This document shows positions 39,466-49,974 of a DNA stretch of 64,000 nt, piece by piece. Made by a program: the position numbers and the translations under genes. The DNA comes from Leguminivora glycinivorella (Eukaryota > Arthropoda > Insecta > Lepidoptera > Tortricidae). The DNA is taken from positions 8,804,001-8,868,000 of the forward strand of contig NC_062996.1 of assembly GCF_023078275.1 (NCBI RefSeq), in the 5' to 3' direction. The notes below the pieces were generated by a model. That model was not told the DNA's origin and ran no database searches. It saw only the letters and a program-made list of their open reading frames with translations. The stretch's first letter is position 1; each line of letters opens with the position of its first letter.

Positions 39466-40750
39466 AGGCTGGTAGGGAAATTTGACTTTGTCCCCTCTCG
39501 CCGCCGTTTTTGACTTTTCCAAAAAATTTTTTTCTCATTTCTATTTTTGGCCCCCGCTCTTACCACGTGCCAAATTTGAACGCGCTCGGACCGAAAATAA
39601 AAAAAAAAAATTTCAAAGTCGGCCATTTTGAAATTTTGTAAATGCCATTCGATGGACCTCAGATAACTGTACAAGATTAGTTTAAGCACTATTAACCTTT
39701 TTCCTACCGTTACGGAGCTATGGGGATTTTAAAAAAACCTCCATACAAACTGGTAGGGAAATTTGACTTTGTCCCCTCTCGCCACCGTTTTTGATTTTTC
39801 CAAATTTTTTTTTCTCATTTCTATTTTTGGCCCCCGTTCTTACCACGTGCCAAATTTGAACGCGCTCGGACCGAAAATAAAAAAAAAATTTCAAAGTCGG
39901 CCATTTTGAAATTTTGTAAATGCCATTCGATGGACCTCAGATAACTGTACAACATTAGTTCAAGCACTATTAACCTTTTTCCTACCGTTACGGAGCTATG
40001 GGGATTTAAAAAAAGGACCTCCATACAAATTTCAATTGGCCTTCAAAGGGCGCCATTTTGAATTTTTCAAAATTTTCTTTTTGTATACTAATCTTGGGGT
40101 GGCTGTCTACCCGTGTGCAAAATTTCAGCGCGCTCGGACCATTTTGAAATTTTTCAAAAAAAAAAAGTCGGCCATTTTGATTTTTTTTTAATGCCATTCG
40201 ATGGACCTCGGGTGACTGTATAACATTTGTTTGAGCACTTTTCACTTCTTTGTACCGTTACGGAGCTATGGTAATTAAAAGAAAAACCTCCACTCAAATT
40301 TCAATTAGCCCTCAAAGGCCGCCATTTTGAATTTTTCAAAATTTTCTTTTTGAATATAAATCTTGGGGCCACCTTCCACCCGTGTGCCAAATCTCAGCGC
40401 GCTAGGACCATTTTGAAATTTTTCAAAAAAAAAAAAGTCGGCCATTTTGAATTTTTTTAATGCAACTTTTTTCTACTCGGATACCTGTATGACATTTGGT
40501 CGAGCACCCCCGGCTATCTCTTACGGTTTAAAAGTTGCCATACAAAATAAAAGTGTTCAGTTTTCCCACATTTGTAGCATTTTTCAATTTTTTTCTATTT
40601 CATTCGAATCAAGGCCGCTTGGAGATTCTATGACCAAAATTTGAGCTCTCTACGACAAACTTGAAAAATCGTCAAAAAAAAAAGTCGGCCATTTTGAAAA
40701 AAAAATGGCGGCGTCAAAAACTGCCCAGGGTCCTCTATGACATTTGGTCG
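39466..40750 (+). repeat. Degenerate tandem array, units ~240-280 bp
   Basis: Two similar units (39473-39753 and 39754-40030) share GGTAGGGAAATTTGACTTTG, GAACGCGCTCGGACCG, AAGTCGGCCATTTTGA, GGACCTCAGATAACTG and CCGTTACGGAGCTATGG. At least two more diverged units follow (to about 40500) and a last trace with AAAGTCGGCCATTTTG near 40683. Divergence rises to the right. Confidence 0.8.
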
Positions 40751-40944
40751 AACACTCCCCGGCTAACTCCAGCCGTTTGGCCAGGCCGTCCAACATTTTT
40801 TTACCCGGAACCGGTAGACCGACGGTCTGATCCATCCGGGGTCGCAGGACCAAACTCTATACGACCACACCAAACACTGCCACCTTCAAATCCCCCTTCT
40901 GCCTATTTTTTGAAAAATGTCAGTCGGGTTGTAGCTTTATATTA

Positions 40945-41514
40945 TATAGATATCATATAAATAAATACGTTATACATAATTATAATACAGTTTTATGACT
41001 ACCCTACATACATACACAATCTACCTAACCGCAAACATCTTTTAGATTAAGATGCGTCCGAAAGCCATAACTTTTTTAAATTCGATTTTAGCGATGCGAC
41101 CGATTGACACTGTCGAAGGGGAGGTGGCAATGAATTCCATAATTTGACAGAGTAAACAGTAAAGGACTTGTCATAGGATCTATGTTTGTGAGGTGGGATA
41201 GACAGGGTGAGATCTGCACTGGAACGAAGGCGGTGCCCGCTGCCGTCTGCTAAAAATTTAAATCTCTCAGAGAGATAAGGGGGAGAGGAAGGAGAGAAAA
41301 GAACATTAAACAGAAGGGAAAGAACATGTATGTCTCTGCGACGTCGAATCGGCAGCCATTTGAGTTGTGAGCGAAAAGAAGAGATGTGGTCAAATTTGCG
41401 AAGGCCAAATATGTACCTAATGCAAACATTTTGCAAACGCTCAAGTTTGTCCAATAGCTCCTCAGTGAGGTCCAGAGTTGCAATGTCCGCATAATCGAGG
41501 ATGGGAATCAACAA
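40945..41514 (-). pseudogene. LINE reverse transcriptase C-terminal fragment
   Basis: Frame 41047-41514 (minus), 155 residues. Motifs typical of the region behind the RT domain in CR1/Jockey-like LINEs: PILDYADIATLDL, LERLQNVCIRYIFGLRKFDH, LKWLPIRRRRDIHVL, PPYLSERF, SFTVYSVKLWNSLPPPLR. The catalytic RT motifs are absent. The frame starts at the insertion edge, so the copy is 5'-truncated. An AT-rich 3' UTR continues to about 40945. It lies inside the 8.9-kb element and must have inserted later. Uninterrupted, so relatively young. Confidence 0.8.
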
Positions 41515-41559
41515 TCAATAATGTTAATGGTTAATTGTATTGATTTTCGGCCAACACTG

Positions 41560-41705
41560 TATATTTACATGCATACATACTTATTTACATAATTATATTC
41601 ATACATACATACCTACATACATTCATACATACCTACATACATTCATACGTACGAACATACATACTGATCTATGGGCGACGATGATCATTTACCATCATCA
41701 GGCGA
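41560..41705 (+). repeat. CATA-type microsatellite with LINE tail scrap
   Basis: CATACATACATACC, CTACATACATTC and similar units to 41660, then CTATGGGCGACGATGATCAT and CATCATCAGGCGATCC. Confidence 0.65.
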
Positions 41706-41799
41706 TCCATCAGTCCCTTTGTATCCCAGTTCATTAAAAATAATTTCTAGCCGTGTTCTACTTTTATCCAACGAAAACATGTTTCGTTGCAAAATTAAA

Positions 41800-42153
41800 A
41801 ATGGGGCGCATAGTGCGGAGTGGCAACAGCGCATTTTCCTTCCTGTTCTTACACTAGCTTAGATTCATAATCCTGTCTCTTTCACGCAAGGCTCGACTAC
41901 GCTTTAACAAAAGGGAAAGCCTTATAAATAGCGCTTAAAATAAGGGTAACCCTTATTAAAGGCTTGCAAGCCGTATCGGATAGCGGTAAGCCAATGCACA
42001 GGGCTAGCTTTATTGTTTTGCTGAGTTTTTTGTAAGGGCTAGTCAAATGAATGGGCTTGCAGTTGGAAAGGGAGAGTCTCTCGTTTGGGTCGTCCTTACG
42101 TTAGGGATTCCCAATGAAAGGCTTGTAGCGCGGAAGGGGTTGTCCGGTCCCTG
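41800..42153. other. Right subterminal region of the hAT-like element
   Basis: AAAGGGAAAGCCTTATAAAT, AAGGGTAACCCTTATT, AAAGGCTTGCAAGCC, GTAAGGGCTAGTC, GTTAGGGATTCCC, AAAGGCTTGTAGC. It uses the same AAGGG/CCCTT and GGCTTG words as the left end. Ends CCGGTCCCTG. Confidence 0.5.
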
Positions 42154-42161
42154 ATTTAAAT

Positions 42162-42595
42162 ATATAATTTAGTCAGAGACGTTCCTTAGTAAAAAATCAT
42201 TAGCCTTAAACCGTCTGCATTTGCCGTTAAGATGCAACAGGAGCTAAGATTACTAAACAAAAAATAGTGTTTTTTTTAGATTTGGAAATTACAATAAAAT
42301 AATATACAGGTTGTTTGGCATTTATGCATTTAACATACTACACAAATGTTATGGGGCTTCGAGTATCACATTTTCGATGATTTGGGAAGAAAAATAAAAA
42401 AAATGTATCTCCAGAACCGTAATTCCGAGGACCATGGTTCCAATGACGAAATGGGAGCAAATAGACCCCCCAAAAAATGTTGTCGGTTCATGTAGCAAAC
42501 ATCCTGCATATTAAGAGATAGAAAATATACTGGAATTCCTCAACGCGAAATGTCTGCCATTTTTCCACTTTTAAAATTCTAAGCCTTCTTTAATT
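42162..42595. other. No recognisable feature
   Basis: TATACAGGTTGTTTGGCATT near 42303 looks like one tip of a TA-flanked MITE, but I could not find the other tip. Confidence 0.35.
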
Positions 42596-43399
42596 TATTT
42601 TTTCTACTCCCGAACTGCTATTCGTCATTTACAGGGTCGCATTGTTTGGCTCTGTAACCATGGCAACGCATTGTTATAACGATACTGCGCGCATGCGCGG
42701 TACGCTGGCGGGAGATGGCTTTGGACAGCTGCGCTGGCAATGCAAAATACAGGAAATAGTGTTAATTTCACGAAAGTATTCTAGAAAACTATTAAAAACT
42801 AAGTGCATGTTCGTAGAAAAAGTATTGTATGCAACGGTGTTTAACTGAGTCAAAAAATACTCGTGGCGTCTTTATTAACAAATTGTTACCCACGCCACTC
42901 GTCTTTTTTTACCTCCTTTAAACGCCTGTTGCATAGTATTTTATGCAACTGGTGGTTAAAAGAGGTCAAAAAAGGTGAGTGGCGTGGGTAACAATTTAAG
43001 GCGAAGCCGAAAATTGTTCCTAAAGACGCCACGAGCATTTTTGGACTCAGTTAAACACCGTTGCATACAATATTTTTTCTACGGCCATGCACTTAGTTTT
43101 TAATAGTTTTTTTTAATAACTTTCATGAAATTCACACTGTTTCCTGTATTTTGACGCAATGGTTTGCATTGTCAGCTCAGCTGCCCAAAGCCTTCCCGCG
43201 CACTCGCGCAGTATCGTTATAACAATGCGTTGCCATGGTTACAGAGCCAAACAATGCGTTTTCAGTTTTTATCGATACTGCGCGCATGCGCGGAAAGCCG
43301 GCGGACGCTGGCTTTGGGGAATAGACTTTTATGTAGGGTTTTAAAAATCTATGCACGACGCTGTAAATGATAAATAACAGTACGGGAGTAGAAAAAATA
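42596..43399. mobile_element. 804-bp foldback element with NRF-1-like sites
   Basis: Tips TATTTTTTCTACTCCCG and CGGGAGTAGAAAAAATA. Arms pair through GTTTGGCTCTGTAACC, CCATGGCAACGC, AAGTGCATG, GTATTGTATGCAACGG, TACTCGTGGCG and TTACCCACGCCACTC to an apex near 42935. The left arm lacks about 120 bp present in the right (GCACGACGC, GGGGAATAGACTTTTATG). GCGCATGCGC lies in both arms (42690 and 43286). No coding frame. Confidence 0.85.
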
Positions 43400-43899
43400 C
43401 TAGATTTGGCTGCCTTTGGCCACGTTTTTGTTAGCGCCTTAAAAACAAACAAATGAAAAAACAACACATTTACTGATAATTTTAATCCGTATAAAAATAA
43501 ATTATTTTTGCTTTACAAATAAGAGAGGAAGCAGTCTAGGGAATTTTTATGGAGAAATGACCATTCCTGTCGCGTCTTAAGTCGTAGTTCTTTTTTTGCC
43601 TACGTTCCATAATTACGGTTCTTTCATCTTTGAAATTAGAGGGTGTTAATTTATAAGGAAGCTTTAAATCAAAGATGGAATAAATCACCTTGTACAGGTA
43701 CAAAGGAATGTATTTATAAGGTATTAAAAAAATCAGCCCCCGATTTTGTGCCAATTCGAAATTGATCATCAAACTGATATTAAAATGTTACTGAATTCAT
43801 ATTTGTAAAACTGTTTTAGGCTTTTTCTTATAAATAGATATGGGAAGTAATTAGATGATCAGCCGTTTTTAAAAATGATCTGCAAAAAATCTACCGTTT
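43400..43899. other. No gene; one Rep-M-like end
   Basis: 43545-43582 (TATGGAGAAATGACC, GTCGCGTCTTAAG) resembles the right end of Rep-M. The rest is AT-rich and unrecognised. Confidence 0.4.
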
Positions 43900-44097
43900 A
43901 ATCATTTGGGCAGTATACAAATAATATGCCGGCAAGAAATAAAAATCGAGCTACAAAATCAAAAAAATCAAGACAGTCCGACACAGATTAAAATAATAAT
44001 AATATGTGTTGAAAAAAAATTACGCCAACTTCAAAAACCAGGGAGGAAATAGTCGAGAGCGTTTGTATGGAGAATTGACTCCTCCTGTTGGGTCTTA
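43900..44097 (+). mobile_element. Rep-M 3' fragment
   Basis: CAGTCCGACACAGATTAAAA, GGGAGGAAATAGTCGAGAGC, TTTGTATGGAGAATTGACTC and terminal GTCTTAA. Confidence 0.6.
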
Positions 44098-44099
44098 AC

Positions 44100-44527
44100 C
44101 TATCACCACAAGGGGTTAGAAATGCACAGAATCTCGCTCGAATCAAGAGCAGAGCCCAACTGGGGAAGTACCCCCGCCTTCGAGAATACCGCAGCCAAAT
44201 AGCGCTAGACCCTACTCATAGTGTTGTGTTCCTGCCGGTGAGTAAGGCTGCCAGAGCTCAACGGGTGCGGTGTGCTAGTGACGGAAGGACCTACGGAACA
44301 ATTTGTTCTGTGTACTGTCCTTTGAGTCATCGGCAACCCGAACCCTCCTTGGAACTTGTACACTCCTTTTTGCTATGTACTTAACACAGCAAAAGGGAGT
44401 GCACACGTTTCTAATGGGTTGGCACCGCGCATGTGACACTCCTTGAGTTGCAGGCGCCCATAGGTTATGGTGACCGCTTTCCATAAGGCAGACTGTATGC
44501 TTATTTGCCACCGAAGTAGTATAAAAA
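44100..44527 (+). mobile_element. LINE 3' region, long copy
   Basis: GAATCAAGAGCAGAGCCCAA, GGTGAGTAAGGCTGCC, AGAGCTCAACGGGTGCGG, GCAACCCGAACCCTCCTTGG, GCAAAAGGGAGTGCAC, then the 3' tail TTGAGTTGCAGGCGCCCATA and TTTGCCACCGAAGTAG. A shorter copy is at 48615-48905. No intact frame. Confidence 0.65.
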
Positions 44528-44544
44528 ATCGCGAACACAGAAAT

Positions 44545-44861
44545 TAATTTAGATAGAAGAAACAAATTCATATATTTGTATAGGGGCCGAGCGTGTCAAA
44601 TTTTGTACTGAAGTTGATTCTTGCCTGTAATTTTAAATATTATGTCTCAGGCTCTTGATTGTTCATAATTTTTGTGTTGTTGCAATTGAATATCACGTAA
44701 CGAGGCATTTTTTATGTTTTGGTTGACTTCAACTTACAAAAATTGACGCCCGAAAGCTGCAAGCTGCGAGTAAAGACGGACAACTCAGTGGATTTCACTG
44801 AGTTCATTTGACACGCTAAGTAGATACGTTTGCTTGATCTATGGTATATATGACATCTGTG
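44545..44861 (-). mobile_element. Rep-N, second copy
   Basis: Near-identical to 9541-9856. A 3-bp difference puts a TAA into the minus-strand frame after 22 codons, so the 45-codon version is not conserved. Confidence 0.55.
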
Positions 44862-45007
44862 ATCGCGAATGATCTCATAAAATCCGAGAATTTAAAGCGT
44901 TATACATTTATTTTAGTTTGAAGTCGACATTTTCTCTTTCGCCGACAGTCCATAGGTAATTGCGCTAACTCCCGTCGTTACACCAATTTTCGAGTCGAGT
45001 TCTCTCT

Positions 45008-45164
45008 GGCCCCGTAGCCGAATGGCATTTCTCCGACGCCAAACGAAAGCGATACGCCGCTGGCTCTGTCGCGCCAATACGCAAGCGCGATAGAGATAGA
45101 TATCTACTAGCGCTTCGTTTCGTGAGCGTTTCGTGAGCGATTGTGCCATTCGGCTAGCCACCCT
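45008..45164 (-). mobile_element. Rep-G, full copy, inverted
   Basis: Same length as, and nearly identical to, 11458-11614, in opposite orientation; ends CCCCGTAGCCGAATGGC and TGCCATTCGGCTAGCC. Confidence 0.7.
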
Positions 45165-45238
45165 GATTCTTTAATGTTTATGAATGGGAATGTTCCAGGA
45201 ATTTTGTCTTTGGCTGTACAGCGGGTTAATGAGGTTTT

Positions 45239-45672
45239 AGTTGTTTTTTAACCCCCGACTCAAAAACGAAGGGGTGTCATAAGTTTGACGTGTCTGTCTG
45301 CCTGTCTGTCTGTTTGTCTGTCTGTCTGTGTGTGTGTCTGTCTGTGGCATCGTAGCTCCCGAACGGATGAACCGATTTCGATTTGTTTATTTATTTAAAC
45401 TTTATTCGGACTTAATGCCAAAAGGCATTCTCTACCAGCCAACCACAGGGCCAAACAGATATTCAATACAAATGGTGCAGAGAGAAAACAAAAAAGTGAT
45501 GTACTAAGAAGAAAAGCAAACTATATGTATAGACCACATATACTACATATACTAGTATAGTTTTTTTTGTTTGAAAGCTGAGTTAGTCGGGAGTGTTCTT
45601 AGCCATGTTTCATAAAAATCGGTCCATTATGTCGCGGTCGGGGTTTTTTTCAAAATTTTAACTTTGTGGTTA
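45239..45672 (-). mobile_element. Rep-I copy split by a LINE tail
   Basis: AACCCCCGACTCAAAAACG, a GTCT repeat run, GTGGCATCGTAGCTCCCG, then after 45552 GAGTTAGTCGGGAGTGTTC and TATGTCGCGGTCGGGG. Confidence 0.7.
45383..45552 (-). mobile_element. LINE 3' tail nested in Rep-I
   Basis: TTTATTTATTTAAACTTTAT, TCGGACTTAATGCC, AAAGGCATTCTCTACCAGCC. Same family as 63217-63345. Confidence 0.55.
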
Positions 45673-46191
45673 GTTTCCCATGTCTTTGCCTGTGAGATAT
45701 TATTTTTTGTCCTAACTGTAAGTGCGGCAGTGATTATTTAAATAAAATGTAGTTACAAAGGAAAATAATACTAAAAAATATATCTCAGTTTTTCTTAGGT
45801 CAATACTTTTGTCTTCCAAAACAGGGTTTATATGGTATCTGATATAGTGGTACGATAATATTTTGTAACCGATACTACTTAAAGGTCAGAATTTTTTTGT
45901 TACATAATCCAAAAACTTTTGGAGCTACCCTTTGCGTAGGTTTTTTATTAAATCATAAAATGTAAGCTTACCTCTATATTGTTAAAATATTAGTTTCTGG
46001 CTTTATGATAATGTAGATAACATTCTTGACGTGGGTTCATGTTGCTTGGTTAAACAATAATTACTTATTTCTTTGAAGATCCGCCTACACGGGTCGTGTG
46101 GCTATAAAGTTAGCGATTTTATTTTGCATAATTTAAGTACGAATTAATTTGTGAATTTCAATCACCTTTTCACCATTATAACATTCATAAC
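45673..46191. other. No recognisable feature
   Basis: 519 bp AT-rich; no frame or repeat identified. Confidence 0.45.
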
Positions 46192-46862
46192 TTAAGAGGC
46201 TACAGAAGCAGGTGCGTGTGTAGTGTTATTAACTAGATTTATCGAAAAAAAAATTGTCCCTACAGAACAACTCAAAAATCGTTATTTTTATTAAAATCGA
46301 GGTTCCGATCTCGACTGTTTCCTCCTTAAAAACTTAATCAATCGTAACTAAATTTCAGAATCTGAACAACAATGAAATAATACAATACAATACAATAAAA
46401 TACTCTTTATTGCACACCTCACATAGTTTACAAGTAATACACAAGAAACAAAACAAATTAAACAGAGGTAACAACAGGCGGTCTTATCGCTTAAGAGCGA
46501 TCTCTTCCAGACAACCTTTGGGTACTGTAGCTAATATAATCAGAATATATGGTAGGTGGCTCTAAGAAATATGAGAAGTAGAATAATCTAATAATCTGTG
46601 TCGGACCGTTTTTTTTTTTTTTGCAAATTGTTACCAATCTTGAGTATCACACCTTTTTTGCGCTATAATGAAAAATGCCGTTTTTGGAAATTTTTGATTG
46701 GCTCTAGCGTCTTAAAAAATATAAAAAAAATCAAAACGGTCTGACACACATAAAAATTATAATAATCAGTGTTGAAAAAATCATTGCTCTATCGTCAAAA
46801 ACCAGGGAGGAAATAGTCGAGAGTGTTTGTCTGGAGAATTGAACCCTCTTGTATCGTCTTAA
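46192..46862 (+). mobile_element. Rep-M, split by a LINE tail
   Basis: TTAAGAGGCTACAG at the left and TTGTATCGTCTTAA at the right, enclosing AACTAGATTTATCG, GAGGTTCCGATCTCGACTG and GGTCTGACACACAT. About 220 bp at 46376-46593 is foreign. Confidence 0.55.
46376..46593 (-). mobile_element. LINE 3' tail with CAATA repeat, nested in Rep-M
   Basis: AATACAATACAATACAAT, ACTCTTTATTGCACACC, CAACAGGCGGTCTTATCGC, AGAGCGATCTCTTCCAGACA. Same family as 60632. Confidence 0.65.
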
Positions 46863-46931
46863 GGAAAGCCGAGAAAGAGGTAATGCTCTATAAAATAGTC
46901 ACCAAAATCATATTTTTTTGGGGTTTCGTTT

Positions 46932-47466
46932 TTTAGGGTTCCGTAGTCAACTAGGAACCATTATAGTTTCGCCATGTCCGTCCGTCCGTCCGTCCGTCCG
47001 CGGATAATCTCAGTAACCGTTAGCACTAGAAAGCTGAAATTTGGTACCAATATGTATATCAATCACGCCAACAAAGTGCAAAAATAAAAAATGAGAAAAA
47101 ATGTTTTGTTAGGGTACCCCCCCTACATGCAAAGTGGGGGCTGATATTTTTTTTCATTCCAACCCCAACGTGTGATATATTGTTGGATAGGTATTTAAAA
47201 ATGAATAAGGGTTTACTAAAATCATTTTTTGATAATATTAATAGTTTCGGAAATAATCGCTCTTAAAGGAAAAACAAGTGCGTCCCCCCCTCTAACTTTT
47301 GAACCATATGTTTAAAAATATGAAAAAAATCACCAAAGTAGAACTTTGTAAAGACTTTCTAGGAAAATTGTTTTGAACTTGATAGGTTCAGTAGTTTTTG
47401 AGAAAAATACGAAAAACTACGGAACCCTACACTGAGCGTGGCCCGACACGCTCTTGGCCGGTTTTT
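46932..47466 (+). mobile_element. Rep-F copy
   Basis: TTAGGGTTCCGTAGTCAACT to GACACGCTCTTGGCCGG plus T-run. Only about five CCGT units. Confidence 0.8.
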
Positions 47467-47524
47467 TTTTTCATCTACTATATATAGTCCTCTACATCGA
47501 TTTCGATGACGGCGACCTGAGCAA

Positions 47525-47693
47525 TCAAAGTTGTTTTCTCATATGAGCTCTTATATGGCTGGCCGCCAAATTTACTTTTAAAGACTCGGTCACAATTATG
47601 GCAGTATAATTGACCGGTCGTGTTGTACGTATACACGTAGGAGGGCTTAGGTCTTTCCTTGAGTAATTGGCGTTGTAAGTCTAACGTCGTCAT
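47525..47693 (-). pseudogene. Frameshifted C2H2 zinc-finger fragment
   Basis: From the ATG at 47691-47693 one frame reads ERPKPSYVYTYNTTGQ, then LYCHNCDRVFKSKFG, the C-x2-C half of a C2H2 finger with its usual aromatic residue. The H-x3-H half (SHIRAHMRKQL, stop at 47525-47527) continues in the neighbouring frame. The frame shift lies near 47578. Such fingers occur at the C-terminus of some LINE proteins, so I infer a retroelement relic, but a host zinc-finger gene remnant is possible. It is wedged between Rep-F and a Helitron. Confidence 0.55.
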
Positions 47694-47779
47694 CTACTAT
47701 TCAGAAACTGGAAGGTATTAAGTTAGGTACCACTCGCTTCTAAGAAAAATTAACTTTATTGACATGATTTTTTTTATAT

Positions 47780-48559
47780 TAAGTACAATGGAAAAGTGTG
47801 TGTGTGTCTTTTTAGGGTTCCGTAGTCAACTAGGAACCCTTATAGTTTCGCCATGTCTGTCTGTTTGTCCGTCCGTCCGCGGATAATCTCAGTAACCGTA
47901 AGCACTAGAAATCTGAAATTTGGTACCAATATGTATATCAATCACGCCAACAAAGTGCAAAAATAAAAAATGGAAAAAAAATGTTTTATTAGGGTACCCC
48001 CCCTATATGTAAATTGGGGGCTGATATTTTTTTTCATTCCAAGCCCAACATGTGATATATTGTTGGATAGGTATTTAAAAATGAGTAAGGGTTTACTAAG
48101 ATCGTTTTTTGATAATATTAATATTTTCGGAAATAATCGCTCTTAAAGGAAAAAAGTGCGTCCCCCCCTCTAACTTTTGAACCAAATGTTTAAAAAATAT
48201 GAAAAAAATATCAAAAGTAGAACTTTATAAAGACTTTCTAGGAAAATTGTTTTGAACTTGATAGGTTCAGCAGTTTTTGAGAAAAATACGGAAAACTACG
48301 GAACCCTACACTGAGCGTGGCCCGACACGCTCTTGGCCAGTTTTTGTTTGTCCGTCCTCGCCGTGATAGACACGGCTAACGGAGCGACGAATTGACGTGG
48401 TTTTTAAATGGAGATATTTGAAGGGATGGAGAGTGACTTGGGCTATTTTTTGTCTCTTTCTAACCCCGCACCTCTCTATACTGGAGGGGGGAGGGTGGAC
48501 ATTGTATGGATTCCGCAATTTAGGAATGTAAAGCTAGCGAAGTCGCGAGCAAAAGCTAG
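47780..48559 (+). mobile_element. Helitron split by Rep-F
   Basis: The 5' tip is diverged (ATGGAAAAGTGTGTGTG). The body resumes at 48346 with GTTTGTCCGTC and GGAGCGACGAATTGACG, and ends GAGCAAAAGCTAG. Confidence 0.7.
47811..48345 (+). mobile_element. Rep-F nested in Helitron
   Basis: TTTAGGGTTCCGTAGTCAAC to CTCTTGGCCAGTTTTT. It interrupts the Helitron at TGTCT/GTTTGTCC, a different site from the one used at 7311. Confidence 0.8.
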
Positions 48560-48614
48560 TACCGAGCATAAATTAATATTTTTTTATTAAAAATTCAAAG
48601 CTGTAATAATTATA

Positions 48615-48905
48615 TTCGAGGTGCGGTGGTTTCGAGGGTGCGGTGTGCTGATAACGAGAGGACTTACGGAACTGACTTATTCCGTCTATTATCCTTTGAG
48701 TCGTTGGCAACCCGAACCCTCCTTGGAACTTGTGCACTCCTTTTTACTGTTTATTTAACACAGCAAAAGGGAGTGTACAAGTTTCTAATGGGGAGGCAAC
48801 GCGCATGTGACACTCTTTGAGTTGCAGGCGTCCATAGGTTACGGTACCGCTTTCCATCAGGCGGGCCATACGCTTGTTTGCCACCGACATAGTATAAAAA
48901 AATCT
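48615..48905 (+). mobile_element. LINE 3' region
   Basis: GAGGGTGCGGTGTGCTGAT, GGCAACCCGAACCCTCC, AGCAAAAGGGAGTGTAC, TTGAGTTGCAGGCGTCCAT, TTTGCCACCGACATAG plus A-run. Confidence 0.65.
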
Positions 48906-49455
48906 AAAATCGCTGATTTTGTGGCTTACACAGATTACCCCTCAGTCTTATCTGTTGTTGAAAATCAATGGTAATTTGTTCTTTATGAATTCCTTAAAGA
49001 TATTATATTTCTGAAGAGAGGTAGATATAAGATAAGTATACATATTAAATGTTACTTTAAAATAATTATATTGCGTAATAGGATTAAATAGGTTCTTTAT
49101 TTATAATAGTGAAACTCTTTAATGTAGGTATTTATGGAAGAAAAAAATATTTTTAATCATTTGACTTTTTGAATATAAAAAACTTAAGCACTAAAAAGGC
49201 GCATAATTTTAAAAAAATCATAAAATTTTGTATGGAGACTAAACTACAGTATAATAAAGAGTATACTATCGTAAAACGTGAACGCGAACAGTCACCCTGT
49301 CATATCTCACTCGTACAAGCATAGTACGCGTTCACCTACACGAGCTTAGACTGTGTGCTAGGAACGCGCCTCTTTCATAATACTCGTATATTTGATCGCC
49401 AGTGTCCGAGGTGTGACTAAATCTTCTCCTATACTTACAATATTTGTAGATGTGC
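48906..49455. other. No gene; one spaced inverted pair
   Basis: GTGAACGCG (about 49278) and CGCGTTCAC (about 49328) are inverted 40 bp apart. The rest is AT-rich. Confidence 0.4.
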
Positions 49456-49675
49456 GCAGCGTGTGTCTGTCTGTCTGTCTGTCTGTTTGTATATCTGTCT
49501 GTGTGTGTCTGTCTGTGGCATCGTATTATACCGTACCGATTTGGATTTAGTTTTTTTTTGTCTGAAATCTGAGTAAGTCGGGAGTGTTCTTAGTCATGTT
49601 TCATGAAAATCGGTCGACTATGTCGCGGTCGGGGGTTTTTTCAAAATTTTAATTTTGTGGTTAGGTTAGTTAGTG
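49456..49675 (-). mobile_element. Rep-I copy
   Basis: GTCTGTCTGTCTGTCTGTTT, GTCTGTGGCATCGTA, GTCGGGAGTGTTCTTAG, TATGTCGCGGTCGGGGG. Confidence 0.65.
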
Positions 49676-49738
49676 TCCAAATACAATATTACTTCGTTTA
49701 TTTATCTTTCTTCTTAGTTAGGCTATTTTATAATATGA

Positions 49739-49915
49739 CTAGCTTTTTCCCGCGGCTTCGCTCGCGTTAGAATGAGACAAAAAGTAGCCTATGTCACTCT
49801 CCATCCCTTCAACTATCTCCACTTAAAAAATCACGTCAATTTGTAGGTTCGTTTTGCCGTGAAAGACGGACAAACAAACAGACACACACTTTCCTATATA
49901 TAATATTAGTATGGA
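49739..49915 (-). mobile_element. Helitron, intact short copy
   Basis: Minus strand TCCATACTAATATTATATA to GGGAAAAAGCTAGT, with the GTGAAAGACGG motif uninterrupted. It serves as the reference empty site for 10924. Confidence 0.8.
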
Positions 49916-49974
49916 TTATAAAATTAAAATACAAAACCACTTACAAAACAATACAAAATATATGAATACATTAT

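Larger units (their letters stand above)
33263..42153. mobile_element. 8.9-kb hAT-like element, no transposase seen
   Basis: Left tip CAGGGACCGG at 33263 and right tip CCGGTCCCTG ending at 42153 are inverted. ATTTAAAT flanks exactly at 33255-33262 and 42154-42161. An 8-bp duplication and CAGGG-type tips are hAT hallmarks. Both subterminal zones are dense in TACCCTT/AAGGGTA-like short motifs, as expected for transposase-binding regions. Contents: mirrored 120-bp arrays, GC-rich hairpin array, ~280-bp degenerate array, and LINE insertions. I found no frame resembling a hAT transposase, so it would be non-autonomous. Caveats: the TIR is only about 10 bp and the duplication is itself palindromic. 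Confidence 0.65.

Noticed and set aside
37572..39513. Arg/Ala/Pro-rich frames up to 237 codons
   Set aside because: GC-rich palindromic repeats suppress stops in most frames on both strands; no domain recognised.
43177..43467. 96-codon minus frame in the foldback element
   Set aside because: Runs through an inverted-repeat arm with no coding signature; a similar frame appears in the other arm only because of the palindrome.
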